DNA of 35,000 bases from Owenia fusiformis (lineage: Eukaryota > Annelida > Polychaeta > Sabellida > Oweniidae): positions 1-35,000 of the forward strand of contig CAIIXF020000074.1 in assembly GCA_903813345.2 (NCBI GenBank). Reading direction: 5' to 3'. The notes below the pieces were generated by a model, which did no database searches, had not been told where the DNA came from, and saw only the letters and a list, made by a program, of their open reading frames with translations. Of this stretch, positions 18,962 to 28,632 are shown in pieces (within the stretch, counting starts at the first letter, position 1; the number at the start of each line of letters is the position of its first letter). A program made the translations under genes and the position numbers.

Positions 18962-19571
18962 CACAGATGTTGGCCAGATTGTTTTGTAGTACTGAGGATC
19001 ATAGGCTCAAAGAATAATTCACAAGATACGACACTAAATTGGAAAATTTCAAAAAAAAATTGACCACCTTTCAAAATGTTCCTAATACAAAACGGTACCT
19101 GCTTCCCTGTGACAGCTTTTGCACTTATTTTATAGCTGAAATCTTCATCTTTCTATTTCTTCTTGTTTGGTTCGAGTAAATAACCTATGGATGCAGTTAT
19201 TTGACTTTTAATACGGCGAATATTTTTCACGAGATCCGGACTCTTGTGTGTCCAAATATCATTGTACTGATGACGTCACATTTCTGGAACCACGGGAGCA
19301 ACATTCAGATTTGGACAGACAAGAGTCCGGCGATAAAATATCACTGTTTTGGCCTCTTATCAACGCAGTATTGCTTGAATAATGGTCATTGGTTATAAAA
19401 AAGTTAAAGAATAACAAGACGCTTCGAATGAGGTATGATTTGTCACATATTTTTCAGAAATGGCTCCACAATCGTCATTTTAAAATTTGAAATTTCCCGA
19501 GGTGTCTCATCTTGAGGAATATTTATTGAGCTAATGATTCTACTACAAAATAATCTTGCCGGGATCCTATG
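18962..19571 (+). mobile_element. hAT-type MITE, copy 2, uninterrupted (610 bp)
   Basis: TCATTTCA at 18954-18961 and 19572-19579 forms the 8-bp target duplication. The termini are CACAGATGTTGGCCAGAT and, from the right, CATAGGATCCCGGCAAGAT. It is about 90% identical by eye to copy 1 (10176-11562) without the latter's TTAA insertion. It lies in intron 1 of the kringle gene. It contains TGACGTCA, a CRE-type site, near 19270, also present in copy 1. Its short ORFs are not genes. Confidence 0.92.
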
Positions 19572-19579
19572 TCATTTCA

Positions 19580-20216
19580 CAATCTTTTCTACGAACCACG
19601 CCAGCAATAATTTTTAAGAAAATCTGAAGACAGTGGAAGCTAAACTCTCTGTTTTCGGCACACAACTGCGTACTCACTAGTAAATTAATGTTAATTTTGC
19701 GTTTCTATTTGTATTGTTGCTATGCTCGTCGTGTAGAAAAGTCAAAATATCACTTTCATCAACGTGTACAAAATGTCCGACTACCATGTTTTTTCTGTAA
19801 ACATTGTGACGTCATATTTCCCATAATTCACAAGTGTAGTACAGTAACATACGCGGTCAATAATATGATATCCCATGATGCACAAGTGAGGTACAGGCAA
19901 AAATGTTGACCGCTAATTGACCAATCAGATGCGAGTATTTACACTGAGGTACTAACAATAAAGGTTGTCGCACATGTATAAAAAGGAGATTTTTATTTTG
20001 ACAAATTAATTTCACATTAATTAAGTATCAATGTCTTATATATTTGTGTGTAAAAAAGAAATAAGGAAATAGTGACATCTTGATTTCACCATCACTTTTT
20101 AGCACACAGCATGGCTTATGAAATATCCTTCAAATGAAAGAAAGCAGTTTTAATTTTGTTTAACATAATTCTTTGGACAATTCACCCTCTCAATGTTTAC
20201 AGAATCATTGTAAATG
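19580..20216. other. Intron sequence with scattered promoter-like words
   Basis: TGACGTCA near 19806, ACCAATCAG near 19919 and TATAAAAAGG near 19977 appear in order over 180 bases. They could form an internal promoter or be coincidence. No exon with proper borders was seen downstream of them before the kringle exon. Confidence 0.3.
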
Positions 20217-20310
20217 CGATATTAGAATAATACTCAAGTGTTTACGGGTATGAGGGCGTTGTCTATACACCTCTGCCTGTTTATGTAGCGATAGTATAGT
20301 AAAGATGTTT
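20217..20310 (+). repeat. Second copy of the 18646-18735 repeat
   Basis: It shares AGAATAATACTCAAGTGTT and CACCTCTGCCTGTTTATGTAGC with the copy 1.57 kb upstream, with mismatches between them. It lies in intron 1 of the kringle gene. Confidence 0.7.
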
Positions 20311-20684
20311 ACAGAATTATTGTAAATGGCTAACTTTATCTCCAAGATGATTTCAATGAGCATGCATTTACAAAGCTCCCCTTATTTCTTAAACGTGGAC
20401 TGATAATGTTGATTCGCATGGAGCAACTATATTATTTTTATACGGGAATCTTTTAATTTTGGCCAAACACTAACTTTTGAAATGCTTGTATTTTTTTCCT
20501 TATCGTAACCCATTAAAACGTTATCGTCACTCGGCAAATGCATGCATTAGCAATGTTGAGAAAATCATATTTTCTCTAATCTCAGATATCAATAAGCACA
20601 TTCCAAACGGATATATATTAAGACGTCATTTGAACAACATTTGAACTACTAATACATTCATGAATGCTACTTCTACAATTCTAG

Positions 20685-20936
20685 AATGCAGAACTGATAT
20701 ACGTTGTTCGGGGTACGCTGGCAAGGTTGCCCAGACCAGAGACGGCATTACTTGTCAACGTTGGGACTTGCAGACGCCGCATAAGCATGGCTACGCTGAC
20801 ATTTACAAATTTCCTGACGCCACTCTCTCTAATGCAAGCAATTATTGTCGTAATCCCGACAATGACGAGGACGGGCCATGGTGCTTGACTATAGACCCTG
20901 GATTTAGATATGACTACTGTGACATCCCATTTTGTG
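20685..20936 (+). CDS. Kringle-domain exon (phase 1-1)
   Basis: Acceptor TCTACAATTCTAG precedes and donor TGTG|GTGAGT follows; 252 bases encode one complete kringle. Seen in order: first Cys (ECRTD), SGYAGKV, DGITCQRW, the TPHKH lysine-binding-loop position, NYCRNPDNDEDGPWC, and RYDYCDIPFC. These match the family consensus closely, with the six cysteines that pair 1-6, 2-4 and 3-5. One extra cysteine (RC-SGY, shortly after the first) makes seven, so one may be free or bond elsewhere. Kringles are disulfide-bonded protein-binding modules of proteases, growth factors and receptors. The exon is symmetrical in phase 1, as usual for shuffled extracellular modules. Upstream lies the signal-peptide exon; the rest of the protein was not found with certainty. 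Confidence 0.95.
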
Positions 20937-21173
20937 GTGAGTTAATAACTCATAATAACCCTTAAAAAGTGGATGCTTTAAAGGTGTTACCCTTATGTCT
21001 GCAACCTTTTTCTTCAAAACACTTAATTGCAAGGAGGGGGTAATTTGGACCCCACCCCCAACCCTCTGCAATTTTTATTCCTTGTCTGATTTCATTATTG
21101 TTAGTATTATTGTAAACCTTATTCAATTACCTCTTCAGAAAAGTTTGATTCTCATTAAATAAGTAGCAATTCT

Positions 21174-21375
21174 CAAACAACACTGTACAATGTTGTTTCA
21201 GAACCGGTACTGTTCAGTGTTGTTTGAAAGGTGTTATACAACGTTGTTTTAGAAAAGGTGTTGTTCAGCGTTGTTAAACAGTACCGTTCAACAGTGTTGT
21301 AAAGCGCTGTTTAAACAACACTGAACAATACCGTTTAAACAATAGTGAACAGTACTAATAAAACAATATTGTACA
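21174..21375. repeat. Cluster of short inverted ACAACACTG / CAGTGTTGT motifs
   Basis: Variants of AACAACACTGTACAATGTTGTTT, GTACTGTTCAG and AACAGTACCGTTCAAC alternate in both orientations over 200 bases, giving many nested small hairpins. It is probably a decayed foldback element. Confidence 0.7.
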
Positions 21376-21589
21376 ATACAATACACAGCATAGCAAATGT
21401 AACTGTACTATCTATGTTCTGATGTGAATCGTCAATGTTTGTCTATTCAGGCCTTATGATATTGTCTATATTGGAATAGATCGGCACCAGTTAAGGCACC
21501 TCAAATATCCCTTATTACTTGCCCCTGGCATGGCCTGAACGCCACAATATACAATTGAGATAAACCTACTCTTATTTGATAACTCACAC
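21376..21589. other. Unassigned intron or intergenic DNA
   Basis: A loose pairing of CAGGCCTTATG (21450) and CATGGCCTG (21530) is the only structure noticed. Confidence 0.35.
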
Positions 21590-23344
21590 GTTTAATTTGG
21601 AGAATTACCTTTGTTTTGACCTACTTTTCGGACGCCATATCTCAAAATCGGTAAGAGTAATCAAAAAACGAGTTGCTTTTGGAATTAGCGTTTTTTCTAA
21701 GAAACATTATGAAAAACTCGGAGCGAAAAAACTGAAGGATTACTGAGAAAACTTGTAAAATAGTGAAAACACACGATTTGACCTAGTTCTTGACCTTTGA
21801 CCTAGATAAGCATTTGACCTAATTTCCCAAAAACTAGGTCTCATTTCCTAGTTGACTATGTTAGCAGATTTAAAGTGTCTTTCTAAGACTTAGAAGGAGA
21901 AATTTGAGATTTCGAGCCATATGTCTCAAGAAAATGCTCTTACCTTTCTAGTAGGATGAGTTCAGGTGCCAAAAACAGCTGATCAAAGGATATATATCAT
22001 TTTCTAATTGAAAATTTTTGTTGAGCCCTGCATTTTTAACACTGTTTTGACAGGAAGTCATACCCAAAATGAAAACTGAATAAAACAACATTTATCCTAA
22101 ATGTACATCAAAATACTTACTCAGACATGCAAAATGTTATTATTAGTAGTAACGCTGATCATTTTTAAGAAATTTAAGCATGTAAATAAGACTTTTTTCG
22201 TCCATAATTAAATACATAAAGAATTTCTTCCTTCAGAAAGCTATGGCACTGTGGTGTAGTGGTTAGAGCTTTGGGCTTTTATTCCAAGAGATCTGGGTTC
22301 AAATCCCAAGGGTGGAATATGTTTTTATTCTTTATTTTTGTTTTTTTTTCATTTTGATCCACAATATTTCTAAAATAAATTTTTATATATGGCACTTAAA
22401 CCATATTTAGTATTTCCAAGGGTTTTAATTTTTAGATGAAATGATAGAAAGTTACTTTAAGCAAGTCCTTCTAGTTGTCGAGAAAAAAGTGTTCGGAAAG
22501 AAATAAAGAATAACTAGACATGTAAATACAGGTTCAATTTACGACTCCAGATTTCAGACTTTTTTCAGCTGATTCATCCAGAAACCTTGTAAGCTGAGTC
22601 ATTCAGAATGAGCTGAGTCAGCTAGAATATTCACATTTAGACAACTCTTAATAATGTTATCGTCCACTCCATTGGCTTAACATGGGGATATCATCATATC
22701 GACTTTTCGAGACTTCAAACCGCTATAACTATCTAACCAGAAGTTGGATCGAAATTTCATTTAAAGATTCTGATTCCTGGGATTCCTGAATTCTACCCTT
22801 AATTAATAACTCATACGTTAAATTTGGAGAATTTTTTATTTTGACCTACTTTTCGGACACCATATCTCAAAAGGGGGTCAAAATACTTTGTGACGGCAAA
22901 TGGCTTACACTATAAGCACACGCTTTGCTACCTGTATACAAAATTTCGAAGCAAATCATAAAAGTGTAATGTCAGAATCGAAAAAATAAGGAAAAACATG
23001 AATTTGACCTAGATTTTGACCTAGGTATTTTGGTGTCCAAATTTTTAAGCTAGATAGCCTTCGAGGTTCCCTTCTTTTAAAGGCTTTCAGAATGTTAAGC
23101 TGTACTCAGTCTATATCTGGTATTTTACACTATTTTACACTCTCATTGACATAACATGGGGCACCAAAGCTTTCAAAACGCAATAACTTCCGAACCGAAT
23201 GTCGGACTGAAGTTTGGTTTGCAGATTTGGATTTCAGAGACAATTCTACATCTTTTCCATAGTTCACACATTCAATTTGAAGGATGCTTAGTCGTAACCT
23301 ACATTTCGGACGCCATATCTCAAAATCGGTAAGAGTAATCAAAA
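21590..23344 (+). repeat. Three copies of a repeat ending in TTCGGACGCCATATCTCAAA
   Basis: Copies are near 21595-21830, 22680-22880 and 23150-23344. Shared phrases are ACATGGGG, AATTTGGAGAATT-like sequence, TTTTGACCTACTTTTCGGAC and GCCATATCTCAAAATCGG. The last two are about 470 bases apart, suggesting tandem duplication. The first includes TGACCTTTGACCT (21791-21803), a reverse DR1-type site. No coding function is seen in the repeat itself. Confidence 0.7.
22245..22318 (+). mobile_element. tRNA(Lys)-like SINE head
   Basis: An internal Pol III promoter is visible. Box A TGGTGTAGTGG is at 22252-22262 and box B GGTTCAAATCC at 22296-22306, with normal spacing. A plausible anticodon arm pairs TTGGG with TCCAA around a seven-base loop holding TTT, giving a lysine-type anticodon. 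The 5' and 3' acceptor strands do not pair, and a T-rich stretch follows. It is therefore read as a tRNA-derived SINE or pseudogene, not a working tRNA. Confidence 0.6.
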
Positions 23345-23462
23345 TTCTGATGTCATATACTCTGAGGCCGGTACTGTCCTGGATGGAAATAGTCCATGGT
23401 ATGAAGTTCCTGGAATGCTTAATAAAGGAGCCGATGACACAATAGAGGGCAGGGATGCCTGA
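23345..23462 (+). CDS. Possible terminal exon or tail, unknown protein
   Basis: An open frame runs from inside the preceding repeat (about 23310) to TGA at 23460-23462. The non-repetitive part encodes DVIYSEAGTVLDGNSPWYEV, then PGMLNKGADDTIEGRDA. The composition is acidic and protein-like, with YSE and WYEVP tyrosine motifs that resemble a receptor cytoplasmic tail. No strong acceptor was found: TACTCTGAG is the closest and gives phase 0, not the phase 1 that the kringle exon would need. It may belong to another gene, to the kringle gene through a missing exon, or be chance. Confidence 0.3.
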
Positions 23463-24541
23463 CCTAATATTTACATACCAACATGTCCAGTATTGTTTTT
23501 AATTATAACTGTTCAATATTCTTCCACTGTGCAAAATGTGCGGTTTCTTTCGTTTTATTTCAAGAGATTTGGACAAATTGTTTGTATATATCTCTAGAAT
23601 CCCCCAAAATATAGTTAGATATGATATCTCTGATACGGACAAATTTGCGTATCGAACCAGTTCTACTTAACTATTTGATGGTATGCCACAGAATAGGTCC
23701 CATATTATACCCGTGGTAATCAGGAGATTTGCTAACTATATTATACATCTTCTATCTATACTCTTAAAACACTGACTATACTTTACTATTCATACAATAT
23801 CGGACATGAAGACGAAGAGATACGCTGCATATTCTGTGCTAAAAACAGAAGATATCAGCTTATACTCTCACATCAGACTTCTTAAAACAGGAGATACGGT
23901 AACTATACGAAATGACGTCATCAAGTCTCATTATTTGCAACGCTTATTAGGTAACATCACTTATCTGGCTTATTAACAATTACTCCGGTAGTTAAGTCAA
24001 TAAATAAACAAATAGGGAGAATCTGAAGCATATTCTTTATCTCTTGTTTATCAATAAAGTTTAATGTTAATAAAATAAAGAACTGTAATTTTAGCACTTA
24101 AGGTTATACGTAATTTACAGCATTCTTCGGTACATACTCTACTGTTAATAATAATTTATTATTCAATAATTAATCCGTATGTTAGGGTTAATAGATTAAT
24201 CTCTACAGCTGATGGCTCTTAATTCCGCAAAAATAATTTGCAGAATAAGTTTTTTCATATATATTTAATTGTATAATGTCCCTCATGTTTAATTAACACT
24301 GTGTTAAATTTTTGATTCAATCAATTAAATCATTGTAAAGTTAATTTATGAATTTTTAATTAATTGGTTTACCTCTCATTTTTATTCCATTGTTTCTCTG
24401 TCACATTAAGTTGATACAAACAACATTTAAATCCCCCTCTAACACAGGTACAAACAACCACCTGTATTCACTTTGCCAACCAAAACAACAATCATGACAC
24501 AGAACTGCTCAATATTCAATAAACACATTATGCATTTTATA
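23463..24541. other. AT-rich DNA without a recognised gene
   Basis: AATAAA words near 24000 and 24055 could serve the preceding possible terminal exon as polyadenylation signals, but the sequence is very AT-rich. A TTATTATTCAATAATTAAT run near 24155 is simple sequence. Confidence 0.4.
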
Positions 24542-24615
24542 CAGACCCGTACCTAAGGACCCCCCTCCACGTGGCCAACAATTCTTTCAAAATCATGTAG
24601 TTTTTCACCATTCAC
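24542..24615 (+). mobile_element. Partial copy of the CAGGCCCGTAGCCAGG MITE
   Basis: It begins CAGACCCGTACCTAAGGACC, then GGCCAACAATTCTTTCAAAA and TCATGTAGTTTTTCACCAT. The latter two correspond to the reverse complement of 8017-8063 in the MITE at 7908-8122. The other terminus is missing. Confidence 0.7.
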
Positions 24616-24905
24616 ATACATGTATTGACATTCCAGAGCATTCTATACATTATAAAGCGTTGCGCTTTTAATTAACATGACACTCATTAGATATTAAAAA
24701 TAGCTTTGGCTAGGGGTTGCATCTCGTTTATTAATTATTAAGGACAGGACCCATTGTATTACATCAGATAATTTTTCAGTAGTGTAAATTTACGCATCAT
24801 TTATGAACATCGGTAATAAGGTATGCCTACAGATGCATGTCTGAGTTGATTTGGATTACTAGTACATAAAATCGTAAAGACCGAGACTTAATGATATGTT
24901 GAAAA
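24616..24905. other. Unassigned AT-rich DNA
   Basis: No repeat, exon or RNA gene was recognised. Confidence 0.35.
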
Positions 24906-25016
24906 AACGTTCGATTGATTGAATGCATTAATTTGCACCATTAAAACCTCTATGTGAGGAGCCTCGAAATGTGGCCTGAAAAGGTATGAACTAATGCATG
25001 GAACCTATCGAACGTT
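24906..25016. repeat. Small inverted repeat, AACGTTCGAT ends
   Basis: AACGTTCGATTGATTGAATG and CATTAATTTGCACC on the left mirror CTAATGCATGGAACCTATCG and AACGTT on the right. An inner hairpin pairs CCTCTATGTGAGG and nearby sequence. Confidence 0.7.
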
Positions 25017-25284
25017 GCACTTGTTTAAACTGTAATGACGTTTAAGAAGATGTTCACTGTATAGACGACATAGCCAGAATGCTTTCATCTCCCCCAAACA
25101 CTACAGACCTATTCACTCACTCATAATCTACTCGCATTTGAAAATAGCGTTCGATTTTCGTAACGCTTAAAGCTACAATCTGTATGTAGAAATAATTTAT
25201 ATTCTAATTCGTTACACTCAAACGAATATAAATAAAACATATAATAAGTCAAACTTTAATCCCTAATTATCCCAACGAAAGAAG

Positions 25285-25345
25285 TTCGGTAGGGATATAG
25301 TGAAGCCCTCCGTCCGTCTGTCCGTCCGTTTTTCAAGATGGCCGC
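25285..25345 (+). repeat. CCGT/CTGT microsatellite with a SINE-like head
   Basis: GGTAGGGATATAGTGAAGCC is followed by CCTCCGTCCGTCTGTCCGTC. A comparable head-plus-(CTGT) layout occurs at 16760-16825 and 34770-34820. As I recall such heads are common in invertebrate repeats. Confidence 0.6.
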
Positions 25346-26919
25346 CGCTTTAAAAATGACGGGATATTTTCGCAAAAATCATACATTTTTCATTCTAAAC
25401 CAAAGTAATTAATATTATTGTTCGAAATTTTGAAGGTATATTCGCAACATCTATCTATTTCACATATATTCTGTGTTTTTCATCCTGACCCCCAGGGGCC
25501 GTGTATGGGGGGTCAGGAAAACATAAATTTTCGCTAATTTTTATTATTATTTATTTTTATTATTACTTTTTATTTTATCATGTCTTTTATATTTTACTTT
25601 AATTTTTGTTACATTATTTTTCATTTGGAAATATTTGAGTGTACATGTTAAGGCTAGACAGCACTATAGAGCATCAGTCTAATTGTGTTTTTAAATCTTT
25701 AGCCAATCAAATTCAAAGATTAGTTAGCTAGAGAGGGAGTTGACCAATAGCATTCTGGTAAAGGATTCATATTGTTTAACAGTAGGTGTTAAATTAGTAA
25801 AAAAGTATTTACGTTTGGAACTGACAAGGGAACAAGATCTTTAAAACAAGTAATAATGCATTGTAATACAGTTTTTGATTAAGTTTGAGATAATATGAAT
25901 TGTCTGCTAGTAAAGAGAAACAATAATGGACCGCTAAAATGGGTGACCGATCTGGATATGCTTGTGTAGAACTGATATAAAATAGACTTTGGGATGAATA
26001 TATGTCAGAGTATAGTGGACAATTGCCGAATTCCTGTGAACTATTTTAATTCAATCAAGACTTTCGTAACAAAATCGTGAAGCTGTGTAAGGAGACGCAG
26101 GGCTCGTGCATTCAAGACCGTGTGAACGTACAGAGACGCAGACCACACCCACTCATGGCAGCATCTCAAGCAGGATTTCGCTATAAGTAATCTTATTGTT
26201 CTAGTTAAGTGATGTTCTATTGGTGTTCTGATCTTTGGTTTAGTTGTTTTTCTACCTTGTTCAGTTTGATCAAAGAAGAGTATTATTGCCGAGCGTTCCA
26301 TTAGGATAAGTTGTCAGTGGTCGTTGTAGATATGTTATTGTGCTGTTATGAGATAGATTGCGTGATTGTATGCTAGGTAGAGATGGATTAGGGTAGGATG
26401 GTTAAGTGAATGTTGCTTTAAATCAAAAGTTAGTTAAATAAGATCGACCCTGTTGTGAGAAACAGTTGCTTATTCGTAACTTCGCGACACTCTTTGATTA
26501 TGTAAATATTCACTTATAAAGATATCATATTTTACATTATATCTTACATATTAGATTTATATCATTATTAAAATAATATAATTTCTTTGTCTGTTGTTTT
26601 GCGTAAAGTGGTGAATTTGATCTAAGGTTTATTTTCAACAGATTGATTCAATTTCATTTAAAGCCCATATATTTAAGGGGCCATATCATAAGCTAACTAT
26701 TGCTATCTGTTGAGAATACTTAGGTTCAAGTTGGGTTGAAGTTACCATTTCAATCATATTCTATTGCAACCATCCCCTCCCACAGTTAGTTCTATTTCAG
26801 TCCAGTTTGTCATTTAAAGGTGTCAGCCCCTTCCAGTATTATATTATTCCTTTCCATTAATGACCAAGCAAGTCGAAATTTAGTCGAATGAAGTTTGCCA
26901 ATTTGATTCGTCGTATTTG
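25346..26919. other. AT-rich DNA without a recognised gene
   Basis: A small hairpin, GACCCCCAGGGGCC...GGGGGGTC, lies at 25487-25516, and a TTATTATTTATTTTTATTATT tract lies at 25540-25570. An 86-codon minus-strand frame (26041-26301) has no known motif or clear splice sites. Confidence 0.4.
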
Positions 26920-27120
26920 GGAATCCTGGTGACAATTGTATACTCCAATTGGAGTATTTTTGATCTACTTCTTATGACAAAAATTCCCGAACCTTGTTCG
27001 GATTAATCCGGATTTTCTGACCTACTTTATCTTCCGAGATTTAACGAGTTAACATTCGCCTCATTTCGGAATCCTGGTGACAATTTTATACTCCATTGGA
27101 GTATTTTTGATCTCCTTTTT
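26920..27120 (+). repeat. 148-bp tandem duplication
   Basis: GGAATCCTGGTGACAATT occurs at 26920 and 27068. Each is followed by TATACTCCA-TTGGAGTATTTTTGATCT, itself a small palindrome. The second copy is incomplete. Confidence 0.8.
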
Positions 27121-27189
27121 CTGGATTTTGCTCTCCTTATTATATTTTGACGACAAGCAAATCAAAAAGTTCGACATGAACGGGTCTCG

Positions 27190-27255
27190 ATCGACTAACT
27201 TAGAGCATGGAAGCTAGGCACGTAACCCATGAGGCCAACGTGCTACCGATATGAA
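27190..27255 (-). mobile_element. Degenerate tRNA-like sequence, probably SINE-derived
   Basis: On the minus strand TAGCACGTTGG resembles box A and GTCGATCGAGACCC resembles the T arm. No complete cloverleaf can be drawn, and no SINE tail was found. Weak support. Confidence 0.3.
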
Positions 27256-27334
27256 AGAACAAAAGTATTATTATATATTTATACTGAGCGTCAATTCAAA
27301 ATGGTCTCTGCAACCTAAATCCAATCAAGATCTA

Positions 27335-27950
27335 TCTATGTGTTCCTGACACGTTTGGGCGTCCGGAAATAGCAAGGTCTACACAAAGTTTGCACGCGAA
27401 ATTGACGTAATTCATGACTGAAATCGGGAAGACGAAATTTGAGATTCACAACAAAATTGCTTGTGAAAACTATATACAAAAGTGTCATAGAGACTATAAT
27501 CTACTTGGCTAAGGTTTTATTTGAAAATGCATTGCCTTCTTAAGCAGGTAGAGGGGCATACAGAACACGGAAGCAAATGCTATGTTGAAATTTTTCTAAA
27601 ATTCAATTTGAACATGTTATTACATGCCACGTAGGCCAGTGTTTTACATGGGGATTATATGTAATTTACTTGTTTACATGAACGTAAATCATTACATGAA
27701 ATCTGCATTCTTCCGGGTTTAATCTGGGTTTGTATTGTCTTATCGGGGCTTTTCGACTTTAAAACAAACCTTACCTACATGGATTTGTGTCTCGGGGACA
27801 TTTTTGTAAATAGTTATTATAAACAATTCTTGAAGAATATCACATATTTTTGTCTTCCCGATTTCAGTCATAAATTATGTGCAAACAGTGGGTAGACGTT
27901 GTCATAACCGGATGCCAAAAACGTGTCAGAAACACATAGATACTCGAATG
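27335..27950. mobile_element. Non-autonomous DNA element with about 100-bp terminal inverted repeats
   Basis: The left arm (27335-27436) holds ATCTATGTGTTCCTGACACG, then TTTGCACG and CATGACTGAAATCGGGAAGA. The right arm (27851-27950) is its reverse complement with scattered mismatches. The unpaired centre is 27437-27850. No ORF with similarity to a transposase is seen. The target duplication is unclear. Confidence 0.75.
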
Positions 27951-28457
27951 ATGTTGATTGAACATCAGGATGCAGAGAAATCGTAATTTTACTGAGTGAC
28001 TTCACGAAAAAATAAGCAGCACTTTAGGCCACCTTAAATACAATTCGTCAGTTGTATCCAGTTAGAATTCCAGCGTAATTAAAAAAAATTATTATATGGT
28101 TTTGCTTTGATTTTACGCTTAAAACATTTATAACTACATGTACGTCAACCTTATATTAAAACATTTATCATCTTTTCAGTTTTATTTAAATGTATTACTT
28201 TCTGGAGAACAGTCAAGGTTTAAATGTGCTACAATGAATCGGACACATGTAAATCAACATGGTTATAACATTGAACTCAATGCAGTAAATTAGTTATTTC
28301 TATGAATCACAGCGGGATTGGTTTCATTTTATATGATTGCCAACTCTGGCTGTATTTTTGTAAATGCTTTTGACTGCGGTAAATGTGAAACTGATACGGT
28401 TGTGTATTATTCAATTGTTTTATGCCTTGGTCACATTTGCTCCGATTTTCACTACAG
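27951..28457. other. Unassigned AT-rich DNA
   Basis: Three overlapping ORFs of 60-93 codons begin at 28307-28364 on both strands. None has a known motif. Confidence 0.35.
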
Positions 28458-28532
28458 CGCCCGGCCGATTGAGTATTGTGTTCAGAAATGTATTCAATTT
28501 TGAACAGAATACTCGCAGCAAAAGTGACCCAG
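28458..28532 (+). CDS. Possible 75-bp exon, phase 1-1
   Basis: The acceptor GATTTTCACTACAG and donor CCCAG|GTATTA bound a segment open in the frame APGRLSIVFRNVFNFEQNTR, then SKSDP. It enters and leaves in phase 1, the same phase as the kringle exon and as the acceptor at 30057. The length is too short for statistical weight and no domain is recognised. Confidence 0.22.
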
Positions 28533-28632
28533 GTATTATACATCGGCATTTCGAACATACTATTGTTGCATAACCACGACCTAGCCAATTTTAAAGGTTA
28601 AAACCATACTCCTTATTTAAATCCAACGATAT

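Noticed and set aside
18646-20310. A possible LTR pair (18646-18735 and 20217-20310)
   Set aside because: The copies are under 100 bases, clearly diverged, lack TG...CA borders, and the interval has no retroelement coding sequence.
22245-22318. A functional tRNA gene
   Set aside because: The acceptor strands do not pair and the D stem is weak; a SINE head is a better reading.
26041-26301. 86-codon minus-strand ORF
   Set aside because: No known motif, no acceptor or donor of quality, and isolated in AT-rich DNA.
28307-28588. Three overlapping ORFs, one with several cysteines
   Set aside because: Competing frames on both strands. The cysteine pattern matches no family. Only the 28458-28532 segment has paired splice sites and was kept as a weak candidate.
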